Origin: JBGPEQ01 sp050180895
GTDB lineage: Bacteria; Pseudomonadota; Alphaproteobacteria; Dongiales; Dongiaceae
DNA length: 64,000 nucleotides
Reading direction: 5' to 3'
NCBI GenBank assembly: GCA_050180895.1
Contig: JBFXDS010000005.1
Span: 318,558-382,557, forward strand
In this document: positions 50,055 through 57,842 of the stretch, one piece after another
How the letters are laid out: each line of letters starts with the position of its first letter
Position numbering within the stretch: the stretch's first letter is position 1
The notes under the pieces: generated by a model
The model's database searches: none
What the model was told of the DNA's origin: nothing
Seen by the model: only the letters and a program-made list of their open reading frames with translations
Made by a program: the position numbers and the translations under genes

Positions 50055-52121
50055 CTATCCTGCAGCCACTGCGTCGATGAGCAGGTGCCCGTGCGCGTGC
50101 GCCCGCAGCCGGTGCCCGGCCTCCAGCACCGTCACCGACGCTGCCTCCTCGATCAGCGCCGGCCCCGTCACCGTCTGCCCAGCGCGCAGCGCCGCCCGAT
50201 CGTAGATCGGCACCGTCTGCGCCCCGCCGATGAACCACACCTTGCGCCGCTCCTTCGGCATGGGCGCCCCCGCGCCATTGGGAATCTGCGGCAGGTCGGG
50301 CTTGGCCGTGCGTGCCACCGCCGTCACCGTGAAGTTCACGATCTCGATGATCTCGCCCGGCGTGCTGAAGCCGAAGCGCGCCTTGTGGGTCTCGTGGAAC
50401 AACGTCCAGATCTGCTCGACGGTATCGTCGGCGAAGCGCGCCTGCGTGAGCGGCAGCTCCAGCTCGTAGTTCTGCCCGAGATAGCGCATCTCCAGCGCCC
50501 GGTGCACCTCGATGTCGTCGCGATAGCCCTGCGCCGCCAGCTCGGCGAGGCTCTCGGACACCAGCGCATCCATGATCTCGTTCGCCCGCTCTGCCCGGAA
50601 GAACTTCGAGGTCAGCTGCGTCGTGCGCTGCCGGTCGACGCGCGCGTTTGTCAAAATGAACCCATAGGCCGAGAACTGCGCCGGATGGATCGGCACGATC
50701 GCCCGCGGGATGCCCATCTCGCGGATCAGCGCGCTCGCATGCAGCGGCGTGGCGCCGCCGAAGGCGCAGAGCGTGAAGTCGCGCGGATCGAGCCCGCGCT
50801 CGATCAGCACCGAGCGCAGCGCCCCCATCATGTTGTTGTCGACGATGCGCGCGATCGCCAGCGCCGTCTCTTCAACACCCTGGCCCAGCGCCTCGGCCAC
50901 CTTGCCGACGGCAGTGCGCGCCGCGCCGACATCCAGCTTCATCCGCCCGCCCAGGAAATTCTCGGGATTAATGCGTCCCAGTACTAGATTCGCATCCGTC
51001 ACCGTCGCGTCGGTCCCGCGGCGCCCATAGCAGGCCGGTCCCGGCTTGGCGCCGGCGCTCTGCGGCCCCACCTGCAGCATGCCGCCCTTGTCGATCCAGG
51101 CGATGGAGCCGCCGCCGGCGCCGATGGTGCGGATGTCGATCATCGGCACCTGGATCGGCACGCCCCATTCGATCTCGAAGGCCGTGGTGAAGCTCTCCTT
51201 CCGGCCGATCACCGTCGACACGTCCGTCGAGGTGCCGCCCATGTCGATGGTGACGAGATGGTCGATGCCGAGCTGCTCCGCCACGAAGCGGCTGGCGATC
51301 ACCCCGCCGGTCGGGCCGGACAGCACCATCTGCACCGGCGCCTCGGCCGCCGCTTCGAGCGTCATCTCGCCGCCGTTCGACTTGATGATCACGGCAGGCG
51401 CCGTGATGCCGGATTCGTTCAGCCGTCCGCGCATGGCCAGCAGCTGCCGGCTCACGATCGGCTTCAGATAGGCGTCGGCGATGGTCGTCGAGGCCCGCTC
51501 ATATTCCTTCCATTTCGGCAGCACCGCGTAGGAGATGGAGAGCGCCTTGTCCGGCAGCTCCGCCGCCAGGATCTCCTTCACCTTCAGCTCATGCGCCGGA
51601 TTGAGATAGGAGAACAGCAGGCAGACCGCCACCGCCTCGATCTCCGGAATGGCGCGGATCGCCGCTGCCACCCGCCGCACCTCCGCCTCGTCGAGCGGCG
51701 TCACCACGCGTCCATGCGCATCGATCCGCTCGGTGAGCTCGAAGCAATGCCGCCGCTTCACCAGCGGCTTCGGCTTCACCCAGCTCATGTCGTAGTGGTA
51801 CTTGCGGTTGCCGCGCTGGATGAAGGGAACGTCGCGGAATCCCTTGGTGGTCACGTAGGCGACGACGGCGCCCTTGCGCTCCAGCACCGCGTTGGTCGCC
51901 ACCGTCGTGCCGACCCGCAGATTCTCCAGCCGCTCGCGCTCCGCATAGGCCGAGAGCCCGCTGAGGATGCCCGTCACCGGATCGCCCGGCGTCGACAGCT
52001 CCTTCCACACCTCGACCTGCTTCGTGCGCGGGTCATAGGCGACGAAGTCCGTGAACGTCCCGCCGACATCCACGCCGAGTACGCTGCGGGTGAGACCGCC
52101 GTCGCCGCTGTCGCCGCTCAC
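50055..52121 (-). CDS. hyuA: Hydantoinase A/oxoprolinase family protein
   Basis: 688 residues. ASKHA-type ATPase start VLGVDVGGTFTDFVAYD, the HyuA signature LRVGTTVATNAVLERKGAVV, GPTGGVIASRFVAEQLG, TIDMGGTSTDVS and GAGGGSIAWID. It supplies ATP-driven activation for ring opening together with the HyuB-like partner downstream. I take the GTG at 52121 as start because GGGAGGCG is correctly placed before it; an ATG one base earlier is out of frame, and the longer frame to 52283 has no start signals. Confidence 0.88.
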   Translation of the reverse strand: MSGDSGDGGLTRSVLGVDVGGTFTDFVAYDPRTKQVEVWKELSTPGDPVTGILSGLSAYAERERLENLRVGTTVATNAVLERKGAVVAYVTTKGFRDVPFIQRGNRKYHYDMSWVKPKPLVKRRHCFELTERIDAHGRVVTPLDEAEVRRVAAAIRAIPEIEAVAVCLLFSYLNPAHELKVKEILAAELPDKALSISYAVLPKWKEYERASTTIADAYLKPIVSRQLLAMRGRLNESGITAPAVIIKSNGGEMTLEAAAEAPVQMVLSGPTGGVIASRFVAEQLGIDHLVTIDMGGTSTDVSTVIGRKESFTTAFEIEWGVPIQVPMIDIRTIGAGGGSIAWIDKGGMLQVGPQSAGAKPGPACYGRRGTDATVTDANLVLGRINPENFLGGRMKLDVGAARTAVGKVAEALGQGVEETALAIARIVDNNMMGALRSVLIERGLDPRDFTLCAFGGATPLHASALIREMGIPRAIVPIHPAQFSAYGFILTNARVDRQRTTQLTSKFFRAERANEIMDALVSESLAELAAQGYRDDIEVHRALEMRYLGQNYELELPLTQARFADDTVEQIWTLFHETHKARFGFSTPGEIIEIVNFTVTAVARTAKPDLPQIPNGAGAPMPKERRKVWFIGGAQTVPIYDRAALRAGQTVTGPALIEEAASVTVLEAGHRLRAHAHGHLLIDAVAAG

Positions 52122-52303
52122 ATGTCGCCTCCCGGTTTTTCTTGCGCCGACACTGGGTCGCCGGCCGCCGAAAGTCAAACCGCCGGGCCTGCAGGGAATG
52201 CACGCCACCTCATGCAAGCCGAAGAGCTTCCGCCCTTGCAAGGCGGCCCGCGCGGGGCGATCTGTCTGTAACCGTCCGCGCATAAGAGGCAGCAGACCCG
52301 CCC

Positions 52304-53308
52304 ATGATCCCCTTCTCCGTCCTCGACCTGTCGCCGATCGTCCAAGGCGGCGACGCTGCGCTCGCCCTGCGCAACACGCTCGACCTCGCCCGCCACGCGG
52401 AACGCCTGGGCTACCGCCGCTACTGGCTGGCCGAGCATCACAACATGCCGGGCATCGCCAGCGCCGCCACCGCGGTCGTCATCGGCCATGTCGCCGGCGG
52501 CACCTCGACCATCCGGGTCGGCTCCGGCGGCATCATGCTGCCGAACCACGCGCCGCTGGTGATCGCCGAGCAGTTCGGCACGCTCGAATCGCTCTATCCC
52601 GGCCGCATCGATCTCGGCCTCGGCCGCGCCCCCGGCACCGACCAGACGACGGCCCGCGCCCTGCGCCGCTACCTCGCCGCCGCCGACAACTTCCCGCAGG
52701 ACGTGCTGGAGCTGCAGGCCTATTTCGCGCCCGAGCCCGGGCAGGCCGTGCGCGCCGTCCCGGGCGCCGGCCTGCGCGTGCCGATCTGGCTGCTCGGTTC
52801 GAGTCTGTTCAGCGCCCAGCTCGCCGCCGCGCTCGGCCTGCCCTTTTCCTTCGCCTCGCACTTCGCGCCGGACCACCTGCTGGAGGCCCTGCAGATCTAT
52901 CGCAGCCGCTTCCAGCCGTCCGCCCAGCTCGACCGCCCCTACGTCATGCCCGGCGTCAACGTCTTCGCCGCCGCCACCGACGCCGAGGCCCGCCGCCACT
53001 TCACCTCGCTGCAGCAGGCCTTCGTCAATCTCCGGCGCGGCGCGGCCGGCCCGCTGCCGCCGCCGGTCGACAGTATGGACGGGCTGTGGTCGCCGATGGA
53101 GCAGGCCGGCGTCGCGCACGCCTTCCGCTACGCCATCGTCGGTTCGCCCGAGACGGTGCAGCGCGGCCTCGCCGCCTTCATCGCTGAGACGCAGGCCGAC
53201 GAACTCATGGTCACCGCGCAGATGTTCGACCACGCCGCCCGCCTGCGCTCCTTCGAGATCGTCGCCGAGGCCCGCGTCGCCCTCGCCGCCGCGCCGTCCA
53301 CCGTGTAG
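52304..53308 (+). CDS. Luciferase-like flavin monooxygenase (LLM class)
   Basis: 334 residues of bacterial-luciferase fold without a fused domain. Family segments are PFSVLDLSPIVQGGDAALAL, YRRYWLAEHHNMPGIASAAT, IRVGSGGIMLPNHAPLVIAE, RIDLGLGRAPGTDQTTARAL and VGSPETVQRGLAAF. It uses reduced flavin (FMN or F420); the first motifs fit the MsnO8-like subgroup. Substrate unknown. Its TAG stop is contributed by a palindromic repeat (53304-53334). Divergent from the hydantoinase operon. Confidence 0.88.
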   Translation: MIPFSVLDLSPIVQGGDAALALRNTLDLARHAERLGYRRYWLAEHHNMPGIASAATAVVIGHVAGGTSTIRVGSGGIMLPNHAPLVIAEQFGTLESLYPGRIDLGLGRAPGTDQTTARALRRYLAAADNFPQDVLELQAYFAPEPGQAVRAVPGAGLRVPIWLLGSSLFSAQLAAALGLPFSFASHFAPDHLLEALQIYRSRFQPSAQLDRPYVMPGVNVFAAATDAEARRHFTSLQQAFVNLRRGAAGPLPPPVDSMDGLWSPMEQAGVAHAFRYAIVGSPETVQRGLAAFIAETQADELMVTAQMFDHAARLRSFEIVAEARVALAAAPSTV

Positions 53309-53334
53309 GGGCGGGTCTAAGACCCGCCCCTACA
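53304..53334. repeat. Perfect 31-bp palindrome of the GTAGGGGCG family
   Basis: TGTAGGGGCGGGTCT, a single A, then the exact complement AGACCCGCCCCTACA. It overlaps the end of the luciferase-like gene: the stop codon TAG (53306-53308) is inside the left arm. It could act as a transcript-end hairpin. Confidence 0.8.
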
Positions 53335-53423
53335 AGCGTGCGGTGCTGCGGCCATTGCCGCGCAATCGGGCGATGCACTAGTCTCGCCGCTCGAATCGGC
53401 GACAACAGGGGGAGGACCGAGGC

Positions 53424-54044
53424 ATGACCTACACGCTCTACAGCAGTGATGGCTCCGGCGGCTTCGCCGTCGAGGTCGCGCTGGTCAAGGCCGGCGCGCC
53501 CTACAAGCTCGTCGCGGTCGATACCGGCAAGGGCGAGCAGGGCACGCCGGAGTACGTCGCCATCAACCCCATGCGGCAGGTCCCGGCCATGACCCTGCCT
53601 GACGGCACGGTGATGACGGAATCCGCCGCCATGGTCGTCCACCTCGCCCACGCCTTTCCCGACAAGGGGCTGGCGCCCAAGCCGGCGACGCCGGCCCATG
53701 CGCGCTTCCTGCGCTGGATGTTCTTCATGGCCGCCAATCTCTACGAGGCCGACCTGCGCTACTTCTATTCCGACCGCTACACCACCGACCCCGCCGGCAT
53801 CGAGGGCGTGAAGGCCGCCGGCGCCGCGCATATGAAGAAATGCTTCGCCATCCTCGAGGAGGCGCTGGCGCAAGGCCCGTTCCTCTGCGGCCCGGAGCGC
53901 ACCATGGCCGACGTCTATCTCGCCATGCTCATGGACTGGTCGCCCGACCCCGTCGCCGCGCCCCGCCTCGCCGCGATCCGCACGTCGGTCCTCGCCGACC
54001 CGCAGATCGCCCCGCTCTGGCGCCGCCACGGCTTCAAGACATAG
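53424..54044 (+). CDS. Glutathione S-transferase family protein
   Basis: 206 residues. Thioredoxin-like N-domain with YTLYSSDGSGGFAVEVALVK, NPMRQVPAMTLPDGTVMTES (cis-Pro of the glutathione site in QVPAM, and the TES motif that contacts the gamma-glutamyl group), then an all-helical C-domain ending FLCGPERTMADVYLAMLMDW. Substrate unknown. Strong Shine-Dalgarno GGGGGAGG. Neighbours do not point to a pathway. Confidence 0.88.
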   Translation: MTYTLYSSDGSGGFAVEVALVKAGAPYKLVAVDTGKGEQGTPEYVAINPMRQVPAMTLPDGTVMTESAAMVVHLAHAFPDKGLAPKPATPAHARFLRWMFFMAANLYEADLRYFYSDRYTTDPAGIEGVKAAGAAHMKKCFAILEEALAQGPFLCGPERTMADVYLAMLMDWSPDPVAAPRLAAIRTSVLADPQIAPLWRRHGFKT

Positions 54045-54059
54045 CTCGGTCCGTCCGGC

Positions 54060-54146
54060 GTAGGGGCGAGCGGCGCTCGCCCGTTTTGCCGCAGCAGCGA
54101 TCGTCGGAGTCCTGCACGAACAAGGGCGAGCGCCGCTCGCCCCTAC
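54060..54146. repeat. 87-bp composite inverted-repeat element, copy B
   Basis: Begins GTAGGGGCGAGCGGCGCTCG, ends GAGCGCCGCTCGCCCCTAC, with the shared middle GTCGGAGTCCTG. Same structure as 47816-47901. It lies between the convergent GST and GNAT genes and could act as a bidirectional terminator; it overlaps the last codons of the GNAT. Confidence 0.75.
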
Positions 54147-54682
54147 GGCGGCCCGCCGCCGGCGCGGCGGAACAAAATCGTCGGCTGCCCCTTGTAGGTC
54201 GCGCGGGCGAATTCCCGGTAGCCGCATTTCGCCGCCACGCGGATCGAGGCCGCGTTGTCCGGGTCGATCATGCAGGCGGTCGCCCGTGCGCCGAGATGCC
54301 GGTCGCCCCAGCCGACCGCCGCGCCCACGGCCTCGGTGGCGAGTCCCCGGCCGTGCGCCCAGGGCATGAGCGCCCAGCCGATCTCCGGCGTGCCGTCGAG
54401 CGAAGGCTGCACCGCGCGCTTGAAGTCGGCGAAGCCGATGTCGCCGGCATAGCGGCCCGAGGCCGTCTCCTCGATCGCCCAGTAGCCGAAGCCGAGCAGC
54501 GGCCACAGCCCGGCATAGCGCAGCATCTTCGCCCAGGTCTCCTCGGCCGGAAACGGTCGCCCGCCGATATGGCGCACCACCTCGGCGTCGGCCCACATCG
54601 CCGCGCAATCCGCGAAGTCCTCGATCCGATGCCCGCGCAGCCGCAGCCGCGCCGTCTCGAGCGTGGGAATCCCGGCGGTCAT
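54143..54682 (-). CDS. GNAT family N-acetyltransferase (RimJ/RimL-like)
   Basis: 179 residues with the ribosomal-protein-acetyltransferase layout: LETARLRLRGHRIEDFADCA, GFGYWAIEETASGRYAGDIG, the acetyl-CoA loop WAHGRGLATEAVGAAVGWGD and MIDPDNAASIRVAAKCGYRE. Substrate unknown. The start is taken at ATG 54682, where homology begins, rather than 54739. The last codons (GGGPP end) run into the composite repeat. Divergent from the ABC exporter gene, 55 bp apart. Confidence 0.85.
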   Translation of the reverse strand: MTAGIPTLETARLRLRGHRIEDFADCAAMWADAEVVRHIGGRPFPAEETWAKMLRYAGLWPLLGFGYWAIEETASGRYAGDIGFADFKRAVQPSLDGTPEIGWALMPWAHGRGLATEAVGAAVGWGDRHLGARATACMIDPDNAASIRVAAKCGYREFARATYKGQPTILFRRAGGGPP

Positions 54683-54737
54683 GTCGCGGCCATGCTCCGC
54701 AATTGCCAAGCCGACCGTCGAGTATAGGATCGTTTGC

Positions 54738-56648
54738 ATGCCGAAGCGCTACAGCAATGGCGGCCGCGAGATGCCGGGCGCCGCCCGGATGCCCGGCGGG
54801 CCGCCCCTGCCGCAGAGCCGCTCCCTGCGGGAGCGGGTCAGCGCGCTCGGCAACCTCTGGCCCTTCCTGGCGATGGTCTGGCGGACCAGCCCGTCGCTGA
54901 CCGCGGCGTCGGTGCTGCTGCGGCTGGCGCGGGCGCTGCTGCCGGTCGCCACCCTCTTCGTCGGCAAGCTGATCATCGACGAGGTCGTGCTGCTGGTGCA
55001 GGCGCCGGACCGGCCGGCGATGCTCCGGCAATGGTACGACAGCGGCCTGCTCGACCGGCTCGCCCTTCTCCTCCTGGCCGAGTTCGCGCTGGCCGTCCTG
55101 GCCGACGTTCTCGGCCGCGTCGTCTCGCTCATCGACAGCCTGCTCGCGCAGCGCGTCTCCGACGCCTCGAGCGTCCGGCTGATGGAGCATGCGGCGACGC
55201 TCGACCTGGAGGATTTCGAGGACGCCGAGTTCCAGGACCGGCTCGAGCGGGCGCGCCGGCAGACCAGCGGGCGGATGACGCTGCTGGGCCAGCTCCTCGG
55301 CCAGGCGCAGGACATCGTGACCGTCGCCAGCTTCGCCGCCGGCCTCGTCATCTATGCGCCCTGGCTCATCGTCCTGCTGCTCGTCGCGCTGGTGCCGGCC
55401 TTCCTCGGCGAGGCGCATTTCAACGCCCAGAGCTATGCGCTCGACTATGCCCGCACGCCGCAGCGACGTGAGCTCGACTATGTCCGGCAGACCGCCGCCA
55501 GCGTCGAGACCGCCAAGGAAGTGAAGATCTTCGGCCTCAACGGCTTCCTGATCGACCGCTATGTGCGCCTCGCCCGCGCGTTCTACGCCGCCAGCCGCCG
55601 CCTCGCCCTGCGGCGTGCCGGCTGGGGCGGCCTGTTCGCCGCGCTGGGCACCGTCGGCTACTACCTGGCCTATGCCTACATCGCCTGGCAGACGCTGGCC
55701 GGCGCGTTCACCATCGGCGACCTCACCTTCCTCGCCGGCTCGTTCCGGCGCCTGCGCAACCTGCTCGAGGGGCTGCTGTCGAGCTTCTCGACGACCGCCG
55801 GCCAGGCGCTCTATCTCGACGATCTCTTCACCTTCTTCGAGGTCGAGCCGGAGATCCTGTCGCCGAAGGATCCGCGCCCCTTCCCGCGGCCGATCCGCCA
55901 GGGCTTCGTCTTCGAGGATGTCGGCTTCCGCTATCCCGGCGCCGAGCGCTGGGCCGTGCGCCATCTCGATTTCACGCTCCGGGCCGGCGAGGTGCTGGCG
56001 CTGGTCGGCGAGAACGGCGCCGGCAAGACCACCCTGGTGAAGCTGCTGACCCGCCTCTACGATCCCGACGAGGGCCGCATCCTGCTCGACGGCCGCGACC
56101 TGCGCGACTACGACCTCGAGGACCTGCGCGGCAACATGGGCGTCATCTTCCAGGATTTCGTCCGCTACAATCTCAGCGCCGCCGACAACATCTCGGTCGG
56201 CCGGATCGAGGCGCGCGACGACCGCGACCGCATCGCGCGGGCCGCGGCGCGCAGCCAGGCCGACGAGGTCATCGCCCGCCTGCCCGGCGGCTACGACCAG
56301 ATGATCGGCAAGCGCTTCCGCAACGGCGTCGAGCTCTCGGGCGGCGAGTGGCAGAAGATCGCCATCGCCCGCGCCTACATGCGCGAGGCCGCGGTGCTGA
56401 TCCTCGACGAGCCGACGGCGGCGCTCGACGCCCGCTCCGAGTACGAGGTGTTCCGCCGCTTCAAGGAGCTCAGCGCGGGCAAGACGGCGATCCTCATCTC
56501 GCACCGCTTCTCCAGCGTGCGCATGGCCGACCGGATCCTCGTCCTGGCCGACGGCAAGGCCGAGGCCGTCGGCACCCACGAGGAGCTGGTCTCCCGTCCC
56601 GGCCGCTACGCCGAGCTCTTCGAGCTCCAGGCCGCCGGCTACCGCTAG
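54738..56648 (+). CDS. ABC exporter half-transporter (membrane domain fused to ATPase)
   Basis: 636 residues. A six-helix membrane domain (about 25-345, e.g. ALLPVATLFVGKLIIDEVVL and WLIVLLLVALVPAFLG) is followed by the ATPase: Walker A VGENGAGKTTLVKLL, Q-loop MGVIFQDF, signature LSGGEWQKIAIARA, Walker B AVLILDEPTAALDARSEYE and the H-loop ISHRFSSVRMADRI. It works as a homodimer or with a partner half; cargo unknown. The N-terminal 60 residues are Pro/Gly/Arg-rich. ATG 54738 chosen. Its stop lies at the edge of a REP pair. Confidence 0.9.
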   Translation: MPKRYSNGGREMPGAARMPGGPPLPQSRSLRERVSALGNLWPFLAMVWRTSPSLTAASVLLRLARALLPVATLFVGKLIIDEVVLLVQAPDRPAMLRQWYDSGLLDRLALLLLAEFALAVLADVLGRVVSLIDSLLAQRVSDASSVRLMEHAATLDLEDFEDAEFQDRLERARRQTSGRMTLLGQLLGQAQDIVTVASFAAGLVIYAPWLIVLLLVALVPAFLGEAHFNAQSYALDYARTPQRRELDYVRQTAASVETAKEVKIFGLNGFLIDRYVRLARAFYAASRRLALRRAGWGGLFAALGTVGYYLAYAYIAWQTLAGAFTIGDLTFLAGSFRRLRNLLEGLLSSFSTTAGQALYLDDLFTFFEVEPEILSPKDPRPFPRPIRQGFVFEDVGFRYPGAERWAVRHLDFTLRAGEVLALVGENGAGKTTLVKLLTRLYDPDEGRILLDGRDLRDYDLEDLRGNMGVIFQDFVRYNLSAADNISVGRIEARDDRDRIARAAARSQADEVIARLPGGYDQMIGKRFRNGVELSGGEWQKIAIARAYMREAAVLILDEPTAALDARSEYEVFRRFKELSAGKTAILISHRFSSVRMADRILVLADGKAEAVGTHEELVSRPGRYAELFELQAAGYR

Positions 56649-56752
56649 CCCTCACCCTATCCCTCTCCCACTGTGGTGGGAGAGGGGACTCGGTTGTACC
56701 GCCTGCTCGATCGAGTCCCCTCTCCCGCGCGGGAGAGGGATAGGGTGAGGGC
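56648..56752. repeat. REP pair (BIME-like) between convergent genes
   Basis: Unit 1 (56648-56691) reads CCCTCACCCTATCCCTCTCC to GGGAGAGGGGACTC. Unit 2 (56713-56752) is its inverse, GAGTCCCCTCTCCC to GGGATAGGGTGAGGGC. The same units occur at 45139-45325. Each makes a hairpin by itself and the pair makes a larger one. Probable bidirectional terminator for the ABC exporter and methyltransferase genes. Confidence 0.75.
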
Positions 56753-56781
56753 GTCTCGACGAACCGCGATCTCCAGGCCCG

Positions 56782-57567
56782 TCACCCCGGCTTGCGCGCC
56801 CGCAGGTGGCCGGGCCGCAGCTCGCCGCTGTCCACCACCACGGTGAGCGCGCGCCACACCTCGATCTCGTGGTCGACGAAGTCCTTGCCCACCCGCGCGA
56901 CCAGCCGGTCGTAGAGCGCGCCCGCGAGCGCTTCGTGCTCGCGCCGCGCCAGCGGCCTGTACCAGTCGTTGCGGTCGGTCAGGCGGATGTCCTGGAATCC
57001 CGCCGCCGCCATCGCCGCGCGATAGCGCGCCGGCGAGGCCATGCCGAAGCCCAGCCCCTCGGTCTCGATGTAATAGGCCATCTCCGGCGAGAACGGCCCG
57101 TCGGTCGAGCTCATCCAGTCGCTGGCCGCCAGCCGGCCGCCCGGCCGCAGGATGCGGACGATGTCCGCGAACAGCGCCTCCTTGTCGGCGATATGCACCA
57201 TCGCGTCCTTGCTGAACACCAGGTCGAACGAGCCGTCGGCGAAGGGCAGGGGCCCCGGCGCCACGGTCTGGAAGGCGAGCCGCCCAGAGCACCCGGCCGC
57301 GCCGGCCCGCGCCGTCGCCCGCGCGATCAGCCCCGCATCGATGTCGATGCCGAGGATGCGCGTCGGCCCGTACGTCTCGGCCAGGAACCGCGTGATCCCG
57401 CCGGTGCCGCAGCCGAGATCGAGCACGTCCTTGCCCGTCAGCTCCACGCCCTCGACGACCGCCCGGATCTCCGCCGGCCCGCCCGGCGACAGGTAGCCCT
57501 CGCCCCACACCATCTCCAGCAGCACCACCAGCGCGTCGTCATATTCCTGCGTCTGTTCGGCCGTCAT
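56782..57567 (-). CDS. Class I SAM-dependent methyltransferase
   Basis: 261 residues. Motif I VLDLGCGTGGITRFLAETYG, the acidic loop ILGIDIDAGLIARA, FDLVFSKDAMVHIADKEALF and ILRPGGRLAASDWMSSTDGP. The helices around QEYDDALVVLLEMVWGEGYL and DWMSS resemble phosphoethanolamine- or sarcosine-type N-methyltransferases, so a small amine is a likely acceptor; not certain. ATG 57567 is chosen because GGGGAGG precedes it at the right distance. Confidence 0.86.
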   Translation of the reverse strand: MTAEQTQEYDDALVVLLEMVWGEGYLSPGGPAEIRAVVEGVELTGKDVLDLGCGTGGITRFLAETYGPTRILGIDIDAGLIARATARAGAAGCSGRLAFQTVAPGPLPFADGSFDLVFSKDAMVHIADKEALFADIVRILRPGGRLAASDWMSSTDGPFSPEMAYYIETEGLGFGMASPARYRAAMAAAGFQDIRLTDRNDWYRPLARREHEALAGALYDRLVARVGKDFVDHEIEVWRALTVVVDSGELRPGHLRARKPG

Positions 57568-57669
57568 GCGCGCCTCCCCGCCCGAATTGTCGGCCAAGGC
57601 CTCGCACCCGGCAAGTCGGCCGATTCACGCGGAGCCGCGGAGCCGCGGAGGAGGATGGGATCGGGCCCT

Positions 57670-57754
57670 GTGCGTCCTTCGACAAGCTCAGGATGAGGGC
57701 CTGTCTTCGTGCCACCAAGATTTTCCCTCATCCTGAGCTTGTCGAAGGACGCAC
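57670..57754. repeat. REP element: 30-bp perfect inverted repeat
   Basis: GTGCGTCCTTCGACAAGCTC AGGATGAGGG (57670-57699) is repeated exactly inverted at 57725-57754 with a 25-base loop. This is the common 'CATCCTGAGCTTGTCGAAGG' REP sequence. It lies in the divergent region between the methyltransferase and the sorbosone-dehydrogenase-like gene. Confidence 0.82.
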
Positions 57755-57842
57755 GGCGCTCATGCAGGGCCTCCGCGTCTCCGCGTGCAAAAGCCTTCCC
57801 GCCTCGGCTAGCATGCGCGCGGCCAAAGGGGAGAGCCGCACC

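Noticed and set aside
53211..56579. A 1122-codon minus-strand open frame spanning GST, GNAT and ABC-exporter genes.
   Set aside because: It crosses several convincing genes on both strands and a repeat; its sequence is repetitive and matches no domain.
57693..57842. N-terminal extension of the sorbosone-dehydrogenase-like gene, including the peptide PHPELVEG.
   Set aside because: That peptide is the translation of the REP element; the family sequence starts at 57843.
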